DNA of 64,000 nucleotides from Anaerolineae bacterium (GTDB lineage Bacteria > Chloroflexota > Anaerolineae > UBA3071): contig JARYMM010000018.1 in NCBI GenBank assembly GCA_029907105.1, forward strand, positions 1-64,000, read 5' to 3'. Positions 27,400 to 35,625 of the stretch are shown here, one piece after another. The stretch's first letter is position 1. Every line of letters starts with the position of its first letter. The notes below the pieces were generated by a model. The model did no database searches. It saw only the letters and a list, made by a program, of their open reading frames with translations, and was not told the origin of the DNA. A program made the position numbers and the translations under genes.

Positions 27400-30300
27400 G
27401 TGTCAGGATCGGGCCGCTTGAAGCAATCCACGGCACTCCTCGTTATCTGGGCCCTGCTGCTTCTCTGGGCGGCGGCGCTGGGCTTGTGGTGGATGCGTTT
27501 GCCGCAGATAGCACCAGCACCGCCATCCCTGGTGCAGATCAGAGCCACGGCCACCGCCCACGCCGTGCAGGCCACTCCCACCGCGCTGCCCATAGCCACG
27601 CCGGTCACCCGGCCGCTGCTGCGGGAGCCGGGCCCTGCCGTGCGCGCCGGCAACCTGTGGGCTGTGGCCCTCGGCTTCGACGAGGAGCAGGCCTTCGAGC
27701 ACATCGTCGCCCTGGCCGATCCGGCCTACGCAGGCCGCCGCGCCGGCACGGAAGGCGGCCGCGCCGCCGCAGAGTCCATCGCCGAACGCTTCGCCGCTTA
27801 CGACCTGCAGCCCGCCGGCGACGATGGCTACTTCCAGGCATTCCCCCTCGATTACTTCATTGCCCTGGAAGATGTGCCGACGCTGAGCCTGGTCGGGCCC
27901 GACGGCGCGGCGCGCCGCGACTACCGGTTTCGTCAGGACTTCACCACCCTGATCGGCAACTACGGCGGCGAAGGCCAGGCGGAAGGGCCGGTCGTCTGGG
28001 CCAACACCTGCTCCCACGACGACTTCGACAACCTGGACGCGGTGGGCAAGGTGGTGCTCTGCCGCCAGGGAAGCGGCGAGGACCTCCTGCGCAATGGGAT
28101 CGAGCACGGCGTGGCCGGGCTGCTGTTGTGGCGGGACGCGGAATATCCCTTTGATTTCCTGGGCCGCTACCGCGAGCCCTGGGTGCCGGTGACCTTCCCC
28201 GCCTTCGCCGTCTCGCCGCAGGTGGTGGAAGACCTGCTGCAGGGCAGCGGGCTCACGCTGGCCGACCTCACCCTGCAGTTCCAACCCCTGGAGCTGCCCG
28301 CCTGCGCCCGGCTGAGCGTGGATCTCGACCAGCGCGAAGGGATGGTCGGGCGTAACGTGCTGGGCGTCCTCCCCGGCGCCGATGCGCAGCACGCCGACGA
28401 GGTCGTGATCGTCGGCGCCCACTACGACCATCTGGGCCGCGACCCCGGCGGCGCGGTGTGGCCTGGGGCCAACGATGACGCTTCCGGCGTGGCGGCGCTG
28501 CTGGAGATTGCCCGCTCCTGGCAGGAGGCCGGCTACGTCCCCGAACGCACGGTGCTCTTCGCCGCCTGGGATGCCGAGGAGCAGGGGCTGTGGGGCTCCA
28601 CGTACTACATCGAACATCCCCGCTATCCGCTCACGGCCACCGTGGCCATGCTCCAACTGGACATGGTGGGCGAGGGAGCGGAAACGCTGAACATTGACGG
28701 TCCCGGCCCGCAGGCAGAGATGCTGGAAGCGCTGGCCACAACGTTGGGCATCACCGCCACCGTCACCGAACAGGGCGGCGGCAGCGACCACGTGCCCTTC
28801 CGCCAGGCTGGGGTGCCGGCCAGCCTGCTCATCTGGGAGTTCAGCGACGATACCCGCTACCATCGCCCCTCGGACCTGCCGCAGACCATTCAGCCGGAGC
28901 GGTTGGCTGCCATCGGCCGCCTGGCCAGCCTGGCCCTGCTCAACCTGGCCTCGGTGGAGCCCGACATCCTCGACCTGCTCGCCGGGCGAGAGGCAGCGCT
29001 GGCCGCCGCCGACCGGGCACGCTTCCTGGCCACGTCGGCGGCCGGGCAGCAGGCCGCCGATGCCTTCTGGTGGGACGATGCGCAGGCGCACGGGCTGCGG
29101 GACATCCGCCTGCGGGCTGGCGACGTCATCGCCGCCGGCGATGTGGCCACGGCCACGCTGACCGTCACTTTCCGGCAGGGCAATGAGGGCGCAGCGCACA
29201 CGCTGCGCGGCACGGCCTGCTTCCGTCGCACGGACGAGGGCTGGCGCTACGCCGGCCCCGCCCTGGCCGAGCTGGCCGGCGAGCGCTTCGTCGTGGCCTA
29301 TCCGCCGGGCAAGAGGGAGTTGGCGGCCTCTGTGCTGGAAGTCGCTGAGGGGCCCTCACCCCTGCCCCCCATCCCTCCTCCCCCTCTCCCAACTTTGGGA
29401 GAGGGGGAGGGGGGCGCAGGGGGGAGGGGGAGAGGGCGTGAGGGCCTCCGCCTCGAACTTTACCCCACCTCCGACGCTCTGCGCGTCGCCGTGTCGCCGG
29501 CCCTGCCGCCGGACGTCGAAGCCTGGGTGGATGGCAACGGTGCCCGGCTGGTGGCCACGAGTGACCTGACGCGCACGCAGCTCCTCACCGCCACGCTGAC
29601 GCAACTGGCCCTGGCCCAGATGGGCATGGCGGAAGCGCAGGCCCCCTGGCTGTGGGCCGGGCTGCCCCTGGTCAGGCAGGCCGCCGCCGACCCGCTGGCC
29701 TTCCAGCGCACGCACCTGCCGGCGCTGCAAGGGCTGCTGGGTGAAGGTAAAGCGACGCCGCTGGCCGCGTTCCCCTTGCGGCGCGAGGTGCCCGCGACCG
29801 CGCTCGACGGCTGGCAGGCGCAGGCCTGGGCCATGACCGCTTACCTGCTCGACCGTTACGGCCCTGACGCCGCCGCACGGCTGGCAGCCGCCCTGGGCCG
29901 CGGGCTGGCCCTGGACGCCGCTTTCGAGCAGGCGCTGTCCACGTCGCCGGCCGATTTCGACGCCTCCTGGCCGGAGAGCTGGCGCTCCCGCCTGGCTGCG
30001 GCCGGGCAGGGGCTGCAAACGCTGCTCACCGCCCGCCAGACCGCCGTGGCTGCCGGGGACGCCGACGCTTTCCTGGCCACCGTGGACCCCCAGGACGCCA
30101 CGCTGCTGGCGGAGGAGGGCCACTGGTTCGCCGACCTGAGCGAGCATCCACTGCAAACCTTCGAGATAGAAGGGCAACTGCTGGCGTTGACAGACGAAGG
30201 CGCACTGGCGCGGTTCACGCTGCGCTATCAGCTTGCGGATGGGGATGAGCAGCGGGTGAGCTACGACGTCGCCCTGCGGCGGCGCGGCGAGCGCTGGTTC

Positions 30301-32364
30301 TACGCTGGTGTCCCCTTCCAGGCCACGAGCAGCGAGCACTTCCTCGTCCGCCATCCGCCACAACTGGCACCGCTGGCCGCGGCCCTCCTGCCGCACCTGG
30401 AAGAGGTCTACGCCCGCCAGACGGCCGACCCTTCGGGCAGAGCCTCAGGGCGAAGCCTGGCCATCGTGCCTGAAGCTCCCATCGAGGTCAAGCTCTACGA
30501 CGACGCCGGGGCCTTCCGTGCCTCCATCGCCCTTTCCCTGCCCGACTGGGTGAGCGGCTGGACGGAGCCGGGCGAGGCGATCAGGATACGGGTGGACAGG
30601 GGAGCGGAGGCCACGACCTACCGCCAGCGGCTGGCGTATGAGTTCGCCCACTACCTGCTGGCGCTGCGGGGGCTGCGGGTCGCCTGGCTTGGGGAGGGGA
30701 TCGCCCAGGTGAAGGCAGAGCGGGTCGCCCCCCGGACGGACCCGTTGTCCGCTGCCCGGCGGCTGTCCAGGGTGCAGAAGGCCGCCCGGCAGGGCCAGCT
30801 CCTGCCATTGGCCGAGATGCCGCCCTTCCAGGAGCTGGGCCAGGATCAGGTGGAGCTGGCCTACGGCCAGGCGTGGGACGCCGTGCGCACCCTCATCGCC
30901 GCCCACGGCCAGGCAGCGCTGAACGAGCTGGTGCGTCTGCTGGGGCAGGGGGAGGAACTGGATGCGGCTTTCCGCGCCGCACTGGGAATGACCTTTGCCG
31001 ACTTCGAGGCGGCCTGGCGGGAATCGGCGGCCCGCGGGCACGTGCAGCCCCGGTGGACGGAAGAGGCCTCGGCTTTCGATGGCCAGCGGGCGCTTCAGCA
31101 TGTACGGGAGCTGGCCGGTCCGGCTTACGACGGGCGAGAGGCAGGCACCCCCGGCGGCGAGGCTGCGGCCCGCTACGTGGCCGAACAGTTCGCCGCCCTG
31201 GGCTTGCAGCCCGCCGGCGACGACGGCTATTTTCAGCGTTTCCCCATCACCCGCACCGCGCTTTTGCAGCCGCCACGCCTGACCTTGCGAACGGACGACG
31301 GCCGTCCTCTGAGCGAGTTCGTCTACGGCCACGACTATCGGGAGGCGATGACAGGCGCAGCAGGTGGCGGCACGGTGAGGGGCAGGGTGGTGTGGGTACG
31401 GGACGGCGATTACACGGGCATGGACCTGGGGGGCAAGATCGCCCTGTGCCGGGGCGGGGGCGACATAACCCCAGAGGTGCAGCGGGCCATTGAGCATAAT
31501 GCCGGCGGGCTGCTGCTGGTCACCGACGTGCAGGAGGCAGAGTTGCAGCGCCGCCTGCCGCTGGCCCTGCGCCAGGTCTTCACCACGACCATCCCCGTGC
31601 TGGAACTGACCAGGGGGGCTTTCGAGCGGCTGGTGAAAGAGGCAGGCTACACACTGGCCGAGGTCAACGCTTCGCCGCCAGCCCTGCCCTTGCCCTTGCA
31701 GGCGGAGATGAACGTGCCGCTTTCGCCGCCACAGGCAACGACGACGGCCAACGTGCTGGGGCTGATCCCCGGCGGCGATCCCGAACGGGCAGACGAACTG
31801 GTTATCCTCAGCGCCCACTACGACCATGTGGGCCGCAGCGCGGATGGCACGCTTTATCCGGGTGCCGACGACGATGCCTCTGGCGTGGCTGTGCTGCTGG
31901 AGGTGGCGCGGCTCTGGCGGGAGGCGGGCGTGCGGCCGCGCCGCAGCGTGCTCTTCGCCGCCTGGGGCGCGGAAGAGTTCGGCCAGCTTGGCTCGGCGCA
32001 CTATCTGAGCCACCCCCTGCGCCCGCTGACGGACACGGTGGGCCTGCTGCATCTGGACGGTGTGGGGGCCGGCTCTGGCTTCTTCCTGACCATGCAAGGG
32101 GACCTGACGCGGGAAGCGCTGCTGCGGTTGCACCTGGAGAACGCGGCCGAGCAGGTGGGAGGGCGGCTGGATTTCGTCCGAGCGGAGGAAGTGAGCGATC
32201 AGACGGCCTTTCAGGAGCGGGACGTGCCCGCCTGTCTGCTCACCTGGAAGGGAAGCGCCGACGACGCCAATCATCCCGCGGACACGCCCGACCGCGTGGA
32301 CCCGCTCAAACTGAGCAAGACGGGCCGCATCGTGGCCCTGGCCCTGCGCGCGTTGGCCGAATGA
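27400..32364 (+). CDS. Giant membrane-anchored double M28 peptidase with degenerate MA-type domains
   Basis: A 1654-residue protein. After an N-terminal membrane helix come a PA-like plus M28 zinc peptidase unit (zinc-site motifs AHYDHLG, GANDDASG, AEEQG, QLDMVG, SDHVPF, about residues 336-465), an NTF2-like segment, a first peptidase-MA-like domain with no zinc motif, a second NTF2-like segment, a second MA-like domain (LAYEFAHYLL near 1079, where HExxH has become YExxH, then WLGEGIA), and a final PA plus M28 unit (about 1235-1650) whose last zinc ligand is changed (SDQTAF instead of SDH). Only the first M28 looks fully active. GTG 27400 has GGAGG 8 bp upstream. A palindromic element is inserted in frame at 29351. 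Confidence 0.85.
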   Translation: MSGSGRLKQSTALLVIWALLLLWAAALGLWWMRLPQIAPAPPSLVQIRATATAHAVQATPTALPIATPVTRPLLREPGPAVRAGNLWAVALGFDEEQAFEHIVALADPAYAGRRAGTEGGRAAAESIAERFAAYDLQPAGDDGYFQAFPLDYFIALEDVPTLSLVGPDGAARRDYRFRQDFTTLIGNYGGEGQAEGPVVWANTCSHDDFDNLDAVGKVVLCRQGSGEDLLRNGIEHGVAGLLLWRDAEYPFDFLGRYREPWVPVTFPAFAVSPQVVEDLLQGSGLTLADLTLQFQPLELPACARLSVDLDQREGMVGRNVLGVLPGADAQHADEVVIVGAHYDHLGRDPGGAVWPGANDDASGVAALLEIARSWQEAGYVPERTVLFAAWDAEEQGLWGSTYYIEHPRYPLTATVAMLQLDMVGEGAETLNIDGPGPQAEMLEALATTLGITATVTEQGGGSDHVPFRQAGVPASLLIWEFSDDTRYHRPSDLPQTIQPERLAAIGRLASLALLNLASVEPDILDLLAGREAALAAADRARFLATSAAGQQAADAFWWDDAQAHGLRDIRLRAGDVIAAGDVATATLTVTFRQGNEGAAHTLRGTACFRRTDEGWRYAGPALAELAGERFVVAYPPGKRELAASVLEVAEGPSPLPPIPPPPLPTLGEGEGGAGGRGRGREGLRLELYPTSDALRVAVSPALPPDVEAWVDGNGARLVATSDLTRTQLLTATLTQLALAQMGMAEAQAPWLWAGLPLVRQAAADPLAFQRTHLPALQGLLGEGKATPLAAFPLRREVPATALDGWQAQAWAMTAYLLDRYGPDAAARLAAALGRGLALDAAFEQALSTSPADFDASWPESWRSRLAAAGQGLQTLLTARQTAVAAGDADAFLATVDPQDATLLAEEGHWFADLSEHPLQTFEIEGQLLALTDEGALARFTLRYQLADGDEQRVSYDVALRRRGERWFYAGVPFQATSSEHFLVRHPPQLAPLAAALLPHLEEVYARQTADPSGRASGRSLAIVPEAPIEVKLYDDAGAFRASIALSLPDWVSGWTEPGEAIRIRVDRGAEATTYRQRLAYEFAHYLLALRGLRVAWLGEGIAQVKAERVAPRTDPLSAARRLSRVQKAARQGQLLPLAEMPPFQELGQDQVELAYGQAWDAVRTLIAAHGQAALNELVRLLGQGEELDAAFRAALGMTFADFEAAWRESAARGHVQPRWTEEASAFDGQRALQHVRELAGPAYDGREAGTPGGEAAARYVAEQFAALGLQPAGDDGYFQRFPITRTALLQPPRLTLRTDDGRPLSEFVYGHDYREAMTGAAGGGTVRGRVVWVRDGDYTGMDLGGKIALCRGGGDITPEVQRAIEHNAGGLLLVTDVQEAELQRRLPLALRQVFTTTIPVLELTRGAFERLVKEAGYTLAEVNASPPALPLPLQAEMNVPLSPPQATTTANVLGLIPGGDPERADELVILSAHYDHVGRSADGTLYPGADDDASGVAVLLEVARLWREAGVRPRRSVLFAAWGAEEFGQLGSAHYLSHPLRPLTDTVGLLHLDGVGAGSGFFLTMQGDLTREALLRLHLENAAEQVGGRLDFVRAEEVSDQTAFQERDVPACLLTWKGSADDANHPADTPDRVDPLKLSKTGRIVALALRALAE
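29351..29446. repeat. 96-bp palindromic element inserted in frame in the M28 gene
   Basis: Outer arms GGCCCTCAC (29351-29359) and GTGAGGGCC (29438-29446). The inner perfect arms CCCCCTCTCCCA (29380-29391) and TGGGAGAGGGGG (29396-29407) form a strong hairpin. The length is exactly 32 codons and codes for a Pro-rich then Gly/Arg-rich linker (PLPPIPPPPLPTLGEGEGG) between an NTF2-like and an MA-like domain. Confidence 0.9.
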
Positions 32365-33446
32365 ATGAGGAAAGCCCGATGCCCCATCTCGATGTTCGCC
32401 AGATCAGCAAATCGTTCGACGGCACCCCTGTCCTGCACCAGGTCAGTTTCAGCGTGGAGGAGGGGGAGGTGGTCTGTCTGCTCGGCCCTTCCGGCTGCGG
32501 CAAGACGACGCTCTTGCGCATCATCGCCGGGTTGGAGGAGCCCGACGAAGGGCGGGTCCTTTTCGCCGGCCGCGACCTGGCCGACGTGCCGGTGCACCGC
32601 CGCGGCTTCGGGCTGATGTTTCAGGATTACGTGCTTTTCCCGCACAAGGATGTGGCGGCCAACATCGCTTTTGGCCTGCGCATGCAGGGCCTGCCGGAAG
32701 CAGAGGTACGGGCGCGGGTGGCGGAGATGCTCGATCTGGTCAGCCTGCGCGGGTATGAGCAACGCCAGGTCTATGAGCTTTCCGGCGGCGAACAACAGCG
32801 GGTGGCGCTGGCCCGCTCCCTGGCCCCGCGGCCTTCGCTGCTCATGCTGGATGAGCCGCTGGGCTCCCTCGACCGCACGCTGCGCGAGGGGTTGCTGGGC
32901 GAGCTGCGCGCCATCCTGAAGGGCGTGGGCGTGACCGCGCTGTATGTGACCCACGATCAGGAAGAAGCCTTCGCCGTGGCCGACCGCGTGCTCATCATGC
33001 AGGCCGGGCGCATCGTGCAGGAGGGCACGCCGGAGGCAGTCTACCGCCGCCCGGCCAGTGAGTTTGTCGCCCGCTTCCTGGGGCTGAACAATCTGCTGCC
33101 GGGCCGCGTGACGGCGGTCGCTCCGGCGCTGGAGATTGCCACCGCCGTCGGCACATTGGCGCTTGATCCTGCGGAGGCGGGCGAAGCCCGTGTCGGCCAG
33201 GAGGTCACCGTGGTCATCCGCCCCGAGGCGGCCAGCGTGGTGTCGGCGACGGAGACAGAGGGGAGCAACCTGCTGCGCGGCGTGCTGGTGGCCTGTTCCT
33301 TCCGCGGCAGTGCACATCGCCTGCGCACGCGGCATGAGGGCGATGTGGAGCTGGAATTCGAGATCGCCGGGGCCTGCGATGTGCCATCCCCCGGCGACCC
33401 CGTGTGCCTGGCTCTGGACAGCGAGGCGATGACGGTGCTGCCGTAG
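32361..33446 (+). CDS. ABC transporter ATP-binding protein (FbpC/PotA type)
   Basis: A 361-residue ATPase: Walker A GPSGCGKTTLL, Q-loop FQDYVLFPHKD, signature LSGGEQQRVALARSL, Walker B LLMLDEPLGSLD, H-loop THDQEEAFA, and a C-terminal TOBE-like domain (about 240-361). The family energises import of ferric iron, polyamines, sulfate or similar. No permease or binding protein is adjacent, so it is an orphan here. Its ATG overlaps the M28 stop (ATGA). ATG 32379 is an alternative start. Confidence 0.9.
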   Translation: MNEESPMPHLDVRQISKSFDGTPVLHQVSFSVEEGEVVCLLGPSGCGKTTLLRIIAGLEEPDEGRVLFAGRDLADVPVHRRGFGLMFQDYVLFPHKDVAANIAFGLRMQGLPEAEVRARVAEMLDLVSLRGYEQRQVYELSGGEQQRVALARSLAPRPSLLMLDEPLGSLDRTLREGLLGELRAILKGVGVTALYVTHDQEEAFAVADRVLIMQAGRIVQEGTPEAVYRRPASEFVARFLGLNNLLPGRVTAVAPALEIATAVGTLALDPAEAGEARVGQEVTVVIRPEAASVVSATETEGSNLLRGVLVACSFRGSAHRLRTRHEGDVELEFEIAGACDVPSPGDPVCLALDSEAMTVLP

Positions 33447-33480
33447 AGTTTCGGGCGTGCGCAGCGGAAGCCCGGGGAGT

Positions 33481-33551
33481 ACGAGGGGTGTCCCCTCGTT
33501 CACCCCTCACCCCCTACATGGTGTGGCTTGCGCCTAATCGCTGCGCAAGCC
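33481..33551. terminator. Two consecutive hairpins after the ABC gene
   Basis: First stem ACGAGGGG/CCCCTCGT (33481-33499), second stem GGCTTGCGC/GCGCAAGCC (33525-33551). Neither is followed by a T-run. They lie between the ABC gene and the rpmH promoter and may end or attenuate transcription. Confidence 0.5.
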
Positions 33552-33568
33552 GAGAGTTCCGTCGGTGA

Positions 33569-33598
33569 TTTGCAGAGAAGCACGGATACAGGTATAAT
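33569..33598 (+). promoter_or_regulatory. Promoter of the rpmH-rnpA operon
   Basis: TTTGCA (33569-33574), an 18-bp spacer and a perfect TATAAT (33593-33598). Predicted transcription start is near 33605. A second -10-like TATGAT (33648-33653) lies downstream and could drive a second transcript. Confidence 0.6.
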
Positions 33599-33613
33599 GA
33601 GGATGCCCGGGCA

Positions 33614-33645
33614 GGGGAGGAAGATGTTTTCCTCCCCGCTTTTGT
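33614..33645 (+). terminator. Terminator-like hairpin in the rpmH leader
   Basis: A 9-bp stem GGGGAGGAA (33614-33622) and TTCCTCCCC (33629-33637) followed by GCTTTTG. It starts about 10 nt after the predicted transcription start, upstream of rpmH, so it may be an attenuator or may end a transcript before a second promoter takes over. Confidence 0.5.
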
Positions 33646-33715
33646 GCTATGATAATGCGCGGCCAAAACTACGAGCGTAGTGGTACCCTGGCCGTGGTCT
33701 GAGGAGATAACAAGT

Positions 33716-33853
33716 ATGCCTAAGCGAACGTATCAACCCAAAGTACGGCGCCGCCAGCGAGTACATGGCTTCCGGCGTCGCATGAGCACAAGCGGTGGGC
33801 GGCGGGTGCTCAAGGCGCGCCGCCTGAAAGGGCGCAAGCGGCTCACGGTGTGA
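33716..33853 (+). CDS. rpmH: Ribosomal protein L34
   Basis: A 45-residue, Arg/Lys-rich protein with the universal L34 pattern: [19 protein letters not shown], then a [18 protein letters not shown] end. ATG 33716 follows GAGGAG. The stop is one base before the rnpA start, the usual order in bacterial origin-region clusters. Confidence 0.97.
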   Translation: MPKRTYQPKVRRRQRVHGFRRRMSTSGGRRVLKARRLKGRKRLTV

Positions 33854-33854
33854 G

Positions 33855-34199
33855 GTGAAACGGCAGCAACGACTGCGAGAGCAGGCCCGTTTCCGCCAGG
33901 TGCGGGAGGAGGGGCGCTCGTGGGCCCATCCCTTGCTGGTGTTGTGCGCCTTGCCCAATGATTTGCCTTACAGCCGCTTTGGCTTCACCGCCAGCCGTTA
34001 CGTGGGCAAGGCAGCGGCCCGCAATCGAGCACGACGGCTCCTGCGCGAGGCGGTGCGGCTGCACCTGCAGGAGATTGAGGCCGGATGGGATATGGTCTTT
34101 ATCGCCCGCGCCGCCATCGCTGAGGCCAGCTTCCAGGAAGTGACAGCGGCCTGCATGCTGATGTTGCAGCGGGCCGGATTATGGCGAGGAGAGCAATGA
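33855..34199 (+). CDS. rnpA: Ribonuclease P protein component
   Basis: A 114-residue basic protein that assists the RNase P RNA in tRNA 5' processing. The conserved RNR motif region is seen as [16 protein letters not shown] near residue 55, and the N-terminus ([14 protein letters not shown]) fits. Start is GTG 33855, directly after rpmH. Its last codon overlaps the yidD start. Confidence 0.94.
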   Translation: MKRQQRLREQARFRQVREEGRSWAHPLLVLCALPNDLPYSRFGFTASRYVGKAAARNRARRLLREAVRLHLQEIEAGWDMVFIARAAIAEASFQEVTAACMLMLQRAGLWRGEQ

Positions 34200-34405
34200 A
34201 GCACGTGATCCTGGCGTTGATCCGCTTTTACAAGCGTTTCATCTCCCCGGCTTTGCCGCCGAGCTGCCGTTTCACGCCCACCTGCTCCGAATACAGCTAC
34301 GAGGCCATCCAGCGCTACGGTCTGCTCAAGGGCGGCTGGCTGGGCCTGCGCCGCATCGCCCGCTGCCACCCCTGGAATCCGGGGGGATATGACCCTGTGC
34401 CATAG
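34196..34405 (+). CDS. yidD: Membrane protein insertion efficiency factor YidD
   Basis: A 69-residue protein with the full YidD pattern: [34 protein letters not shown] and [13 protein letters not shown]. It helps YidC-dependent membrane insertion. ATG 34196 overlaps the rnpA stop (ATGA). Confidence 0.95.
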   Translation: MKHVILALIRFYKRFISPALPPSCRFTPTCSEYSYEAIQRYGLLKGGWLGLRRIARCHPWNPGGYDPVP

Positions 34406-34406
34406 C

Positions 34407-34455
34407 GGGTTCCAAGGTTGCAGGTTTGAAGGTTTCAAGTTTGAGCCTTCGAACC
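34407..34455. repeat. Inverted heptamer array between yidD and yidC
   Basis: GGGTTCC, AAGGTTG, CAGGTTT, GAAGGTT, TCAAGTT, TGAGCCT, TCGAACC in 7-bp register. The ends are partly complementary (GGTTCCAAGG against CCTTCGAACC). Confidence 0.75.
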
Positions 34456-34482
34456 ATTGATGTGAGAGGTGAGTGAGATTTC

Positions 34483-35592
34483 ATGAAGCATAGACGCCGA
34501 TTTGTTTTGTTGGTTCTATTGATGTTGACTGTACTGTCGCTAGGCGGCTGCAGCAGCCAGCCAGGGAGTGTTGATCCCGAAGCCCCGCCCCAGAACGTAT
34601 GGCAGGCGCTGGTGGTCTTCCCCCTCACCGAGGCGCTGATGTTCCTCAACCGGCTGATCGCCAGGACAGGCATCCCCTACAGCTATGGCTGGACAATCAT
34701 CGTCTTCACCATCCTGATCAAGCTGGTCACGCTGCCGCTGACCGCCCGCCAGATGCAGTCGGCCAAGGCCATGCAGGAACTGCAGCCGCAACTGCAAGAA
34801 CTGCAGAAGAAGTACGCCAAGGATCGGGAGACGCTGGCCCAGAAGCAAATGGAGCTGTACAAGCAGGCAGGGGTCAATCCCATGGGCGGCTGTCTGCCGT
34901 TGCTGATTCAGTTCCCCATCCTCGTCGGCCTTTACAACGCGCTCTATCGCCTGGCTGCGCTTGGCGAATTGGTGGGACAGCGCTTCTTCTGGATACCCGA
35001 CCTCTCCCGCCCTGACCCGACGGCCGGCACGAAATGGCTGGGCGAGGCCTGGCGGGCAAGGGACTGGTACGAACTCGTCGCCTATCTGAGCCTGCCCATC
35101 CTGCTGGTGGTAACCCAGATCGTCCTGCAAAAGATGACCCCTACCTCCAGCAGCAACGACCCCCAGTCGTCCATGATGAACCAGATGATGCTCGTCATGC
35201 CCATCATGTTCGGCTGGATCACGCTGACCGTGCCCTCGGGACTGGCGCTGTACTGGGTGGTATCCAACCTGCTGAGCCTGGCGCAGCAGGCCGTCATGGT
35301 CAGGACCACCGGTGCCGCACCCACGGCGGCGAAAGCGCCTCCGGTCGAAACGAGAGAGCCTAAGATCAGGGCTCCGGCAGTAGAAAGCGATGACCTGGCC
35401 CTGATCAAGGGCATTGGCCGCAGGACGGCATCCGTGCTCATCGCCGCCGACATCACCACCTTTGATGACCTGGCTGCCGCCGACGAAGCGCACCTGGCAG
35501 AGATCATGGAGGCCGCAGACCTCCCGCCCGGCGACTACGCCTCCTGGATCAGGCAAGCCCGGCGACTCGCCGGGAACGGGGAGGGTTCCTGA
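34483..35592 (+). CDS. yidC: YidC/Oxa1 membrane insertase with a C-terminal helix-hairpin-helix-like domain
   Basis: A 369-residue insertase. The N-terminus is a lipoprotein-type signal (LSLGGCSS), as in monoderm YidC. The core has five hydrophobic segments with the conserved cytoplasmic coiled region (QMQSAKAMQELQPQLQELQKKY) and MGGCLPLLIQFPILVGLYNAL. After about residue 300 an extra domain appears: LALIKGIGRRTASVLIAADITTFDDLA, which matches the HhH/DUF4332 pattern normally found in DNA-binding or unrelated proteins. This fusion is unusual for YidC. Confidence 0.93.
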   Translation: MKHRRRFVLLVLLMLTVLSLGGCSSQPGSVDPEAPPQNVWQALVVFPLTEALMFLNRLIARTGIPYSYGWTIIVFTILIKLVTLPLTARQMQSAKAMQELQPQLQELQKKYAKDRETLAQKQMELYKQAGVNPMGGCLPLLIQFPILVGLYNALYRLAALGELVGQRFFWIPDLSRPDPTAGTKWLGEAWRARDWYELVAYLSLPILLVVTQIVLQKMTPTSSSNDPQSSMMNQMMLVMPIMFGWITLTVPSGLALYWVVSNLLSLAQQAVMVRTTGAAPTAAKAPPVETREPKIRAPAVESDDLALIKGIGRRTASVLIAADITTFDDLAAADEAHLAEIMEAADLPPGDYASWIRQARRLAGNGEGS

Positions 35593-35625
35593 GCGCCTTA
35601 ACCGTCGAAGAAAAGCAGGGAAGTG

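Noticed and set aside
33447-33715. Replication origin upstream of rpmH
   Set aside because: No DnaA boxes, no AT-rich stretch and no dnaA gene. Only a promoter and hairpins are visible.
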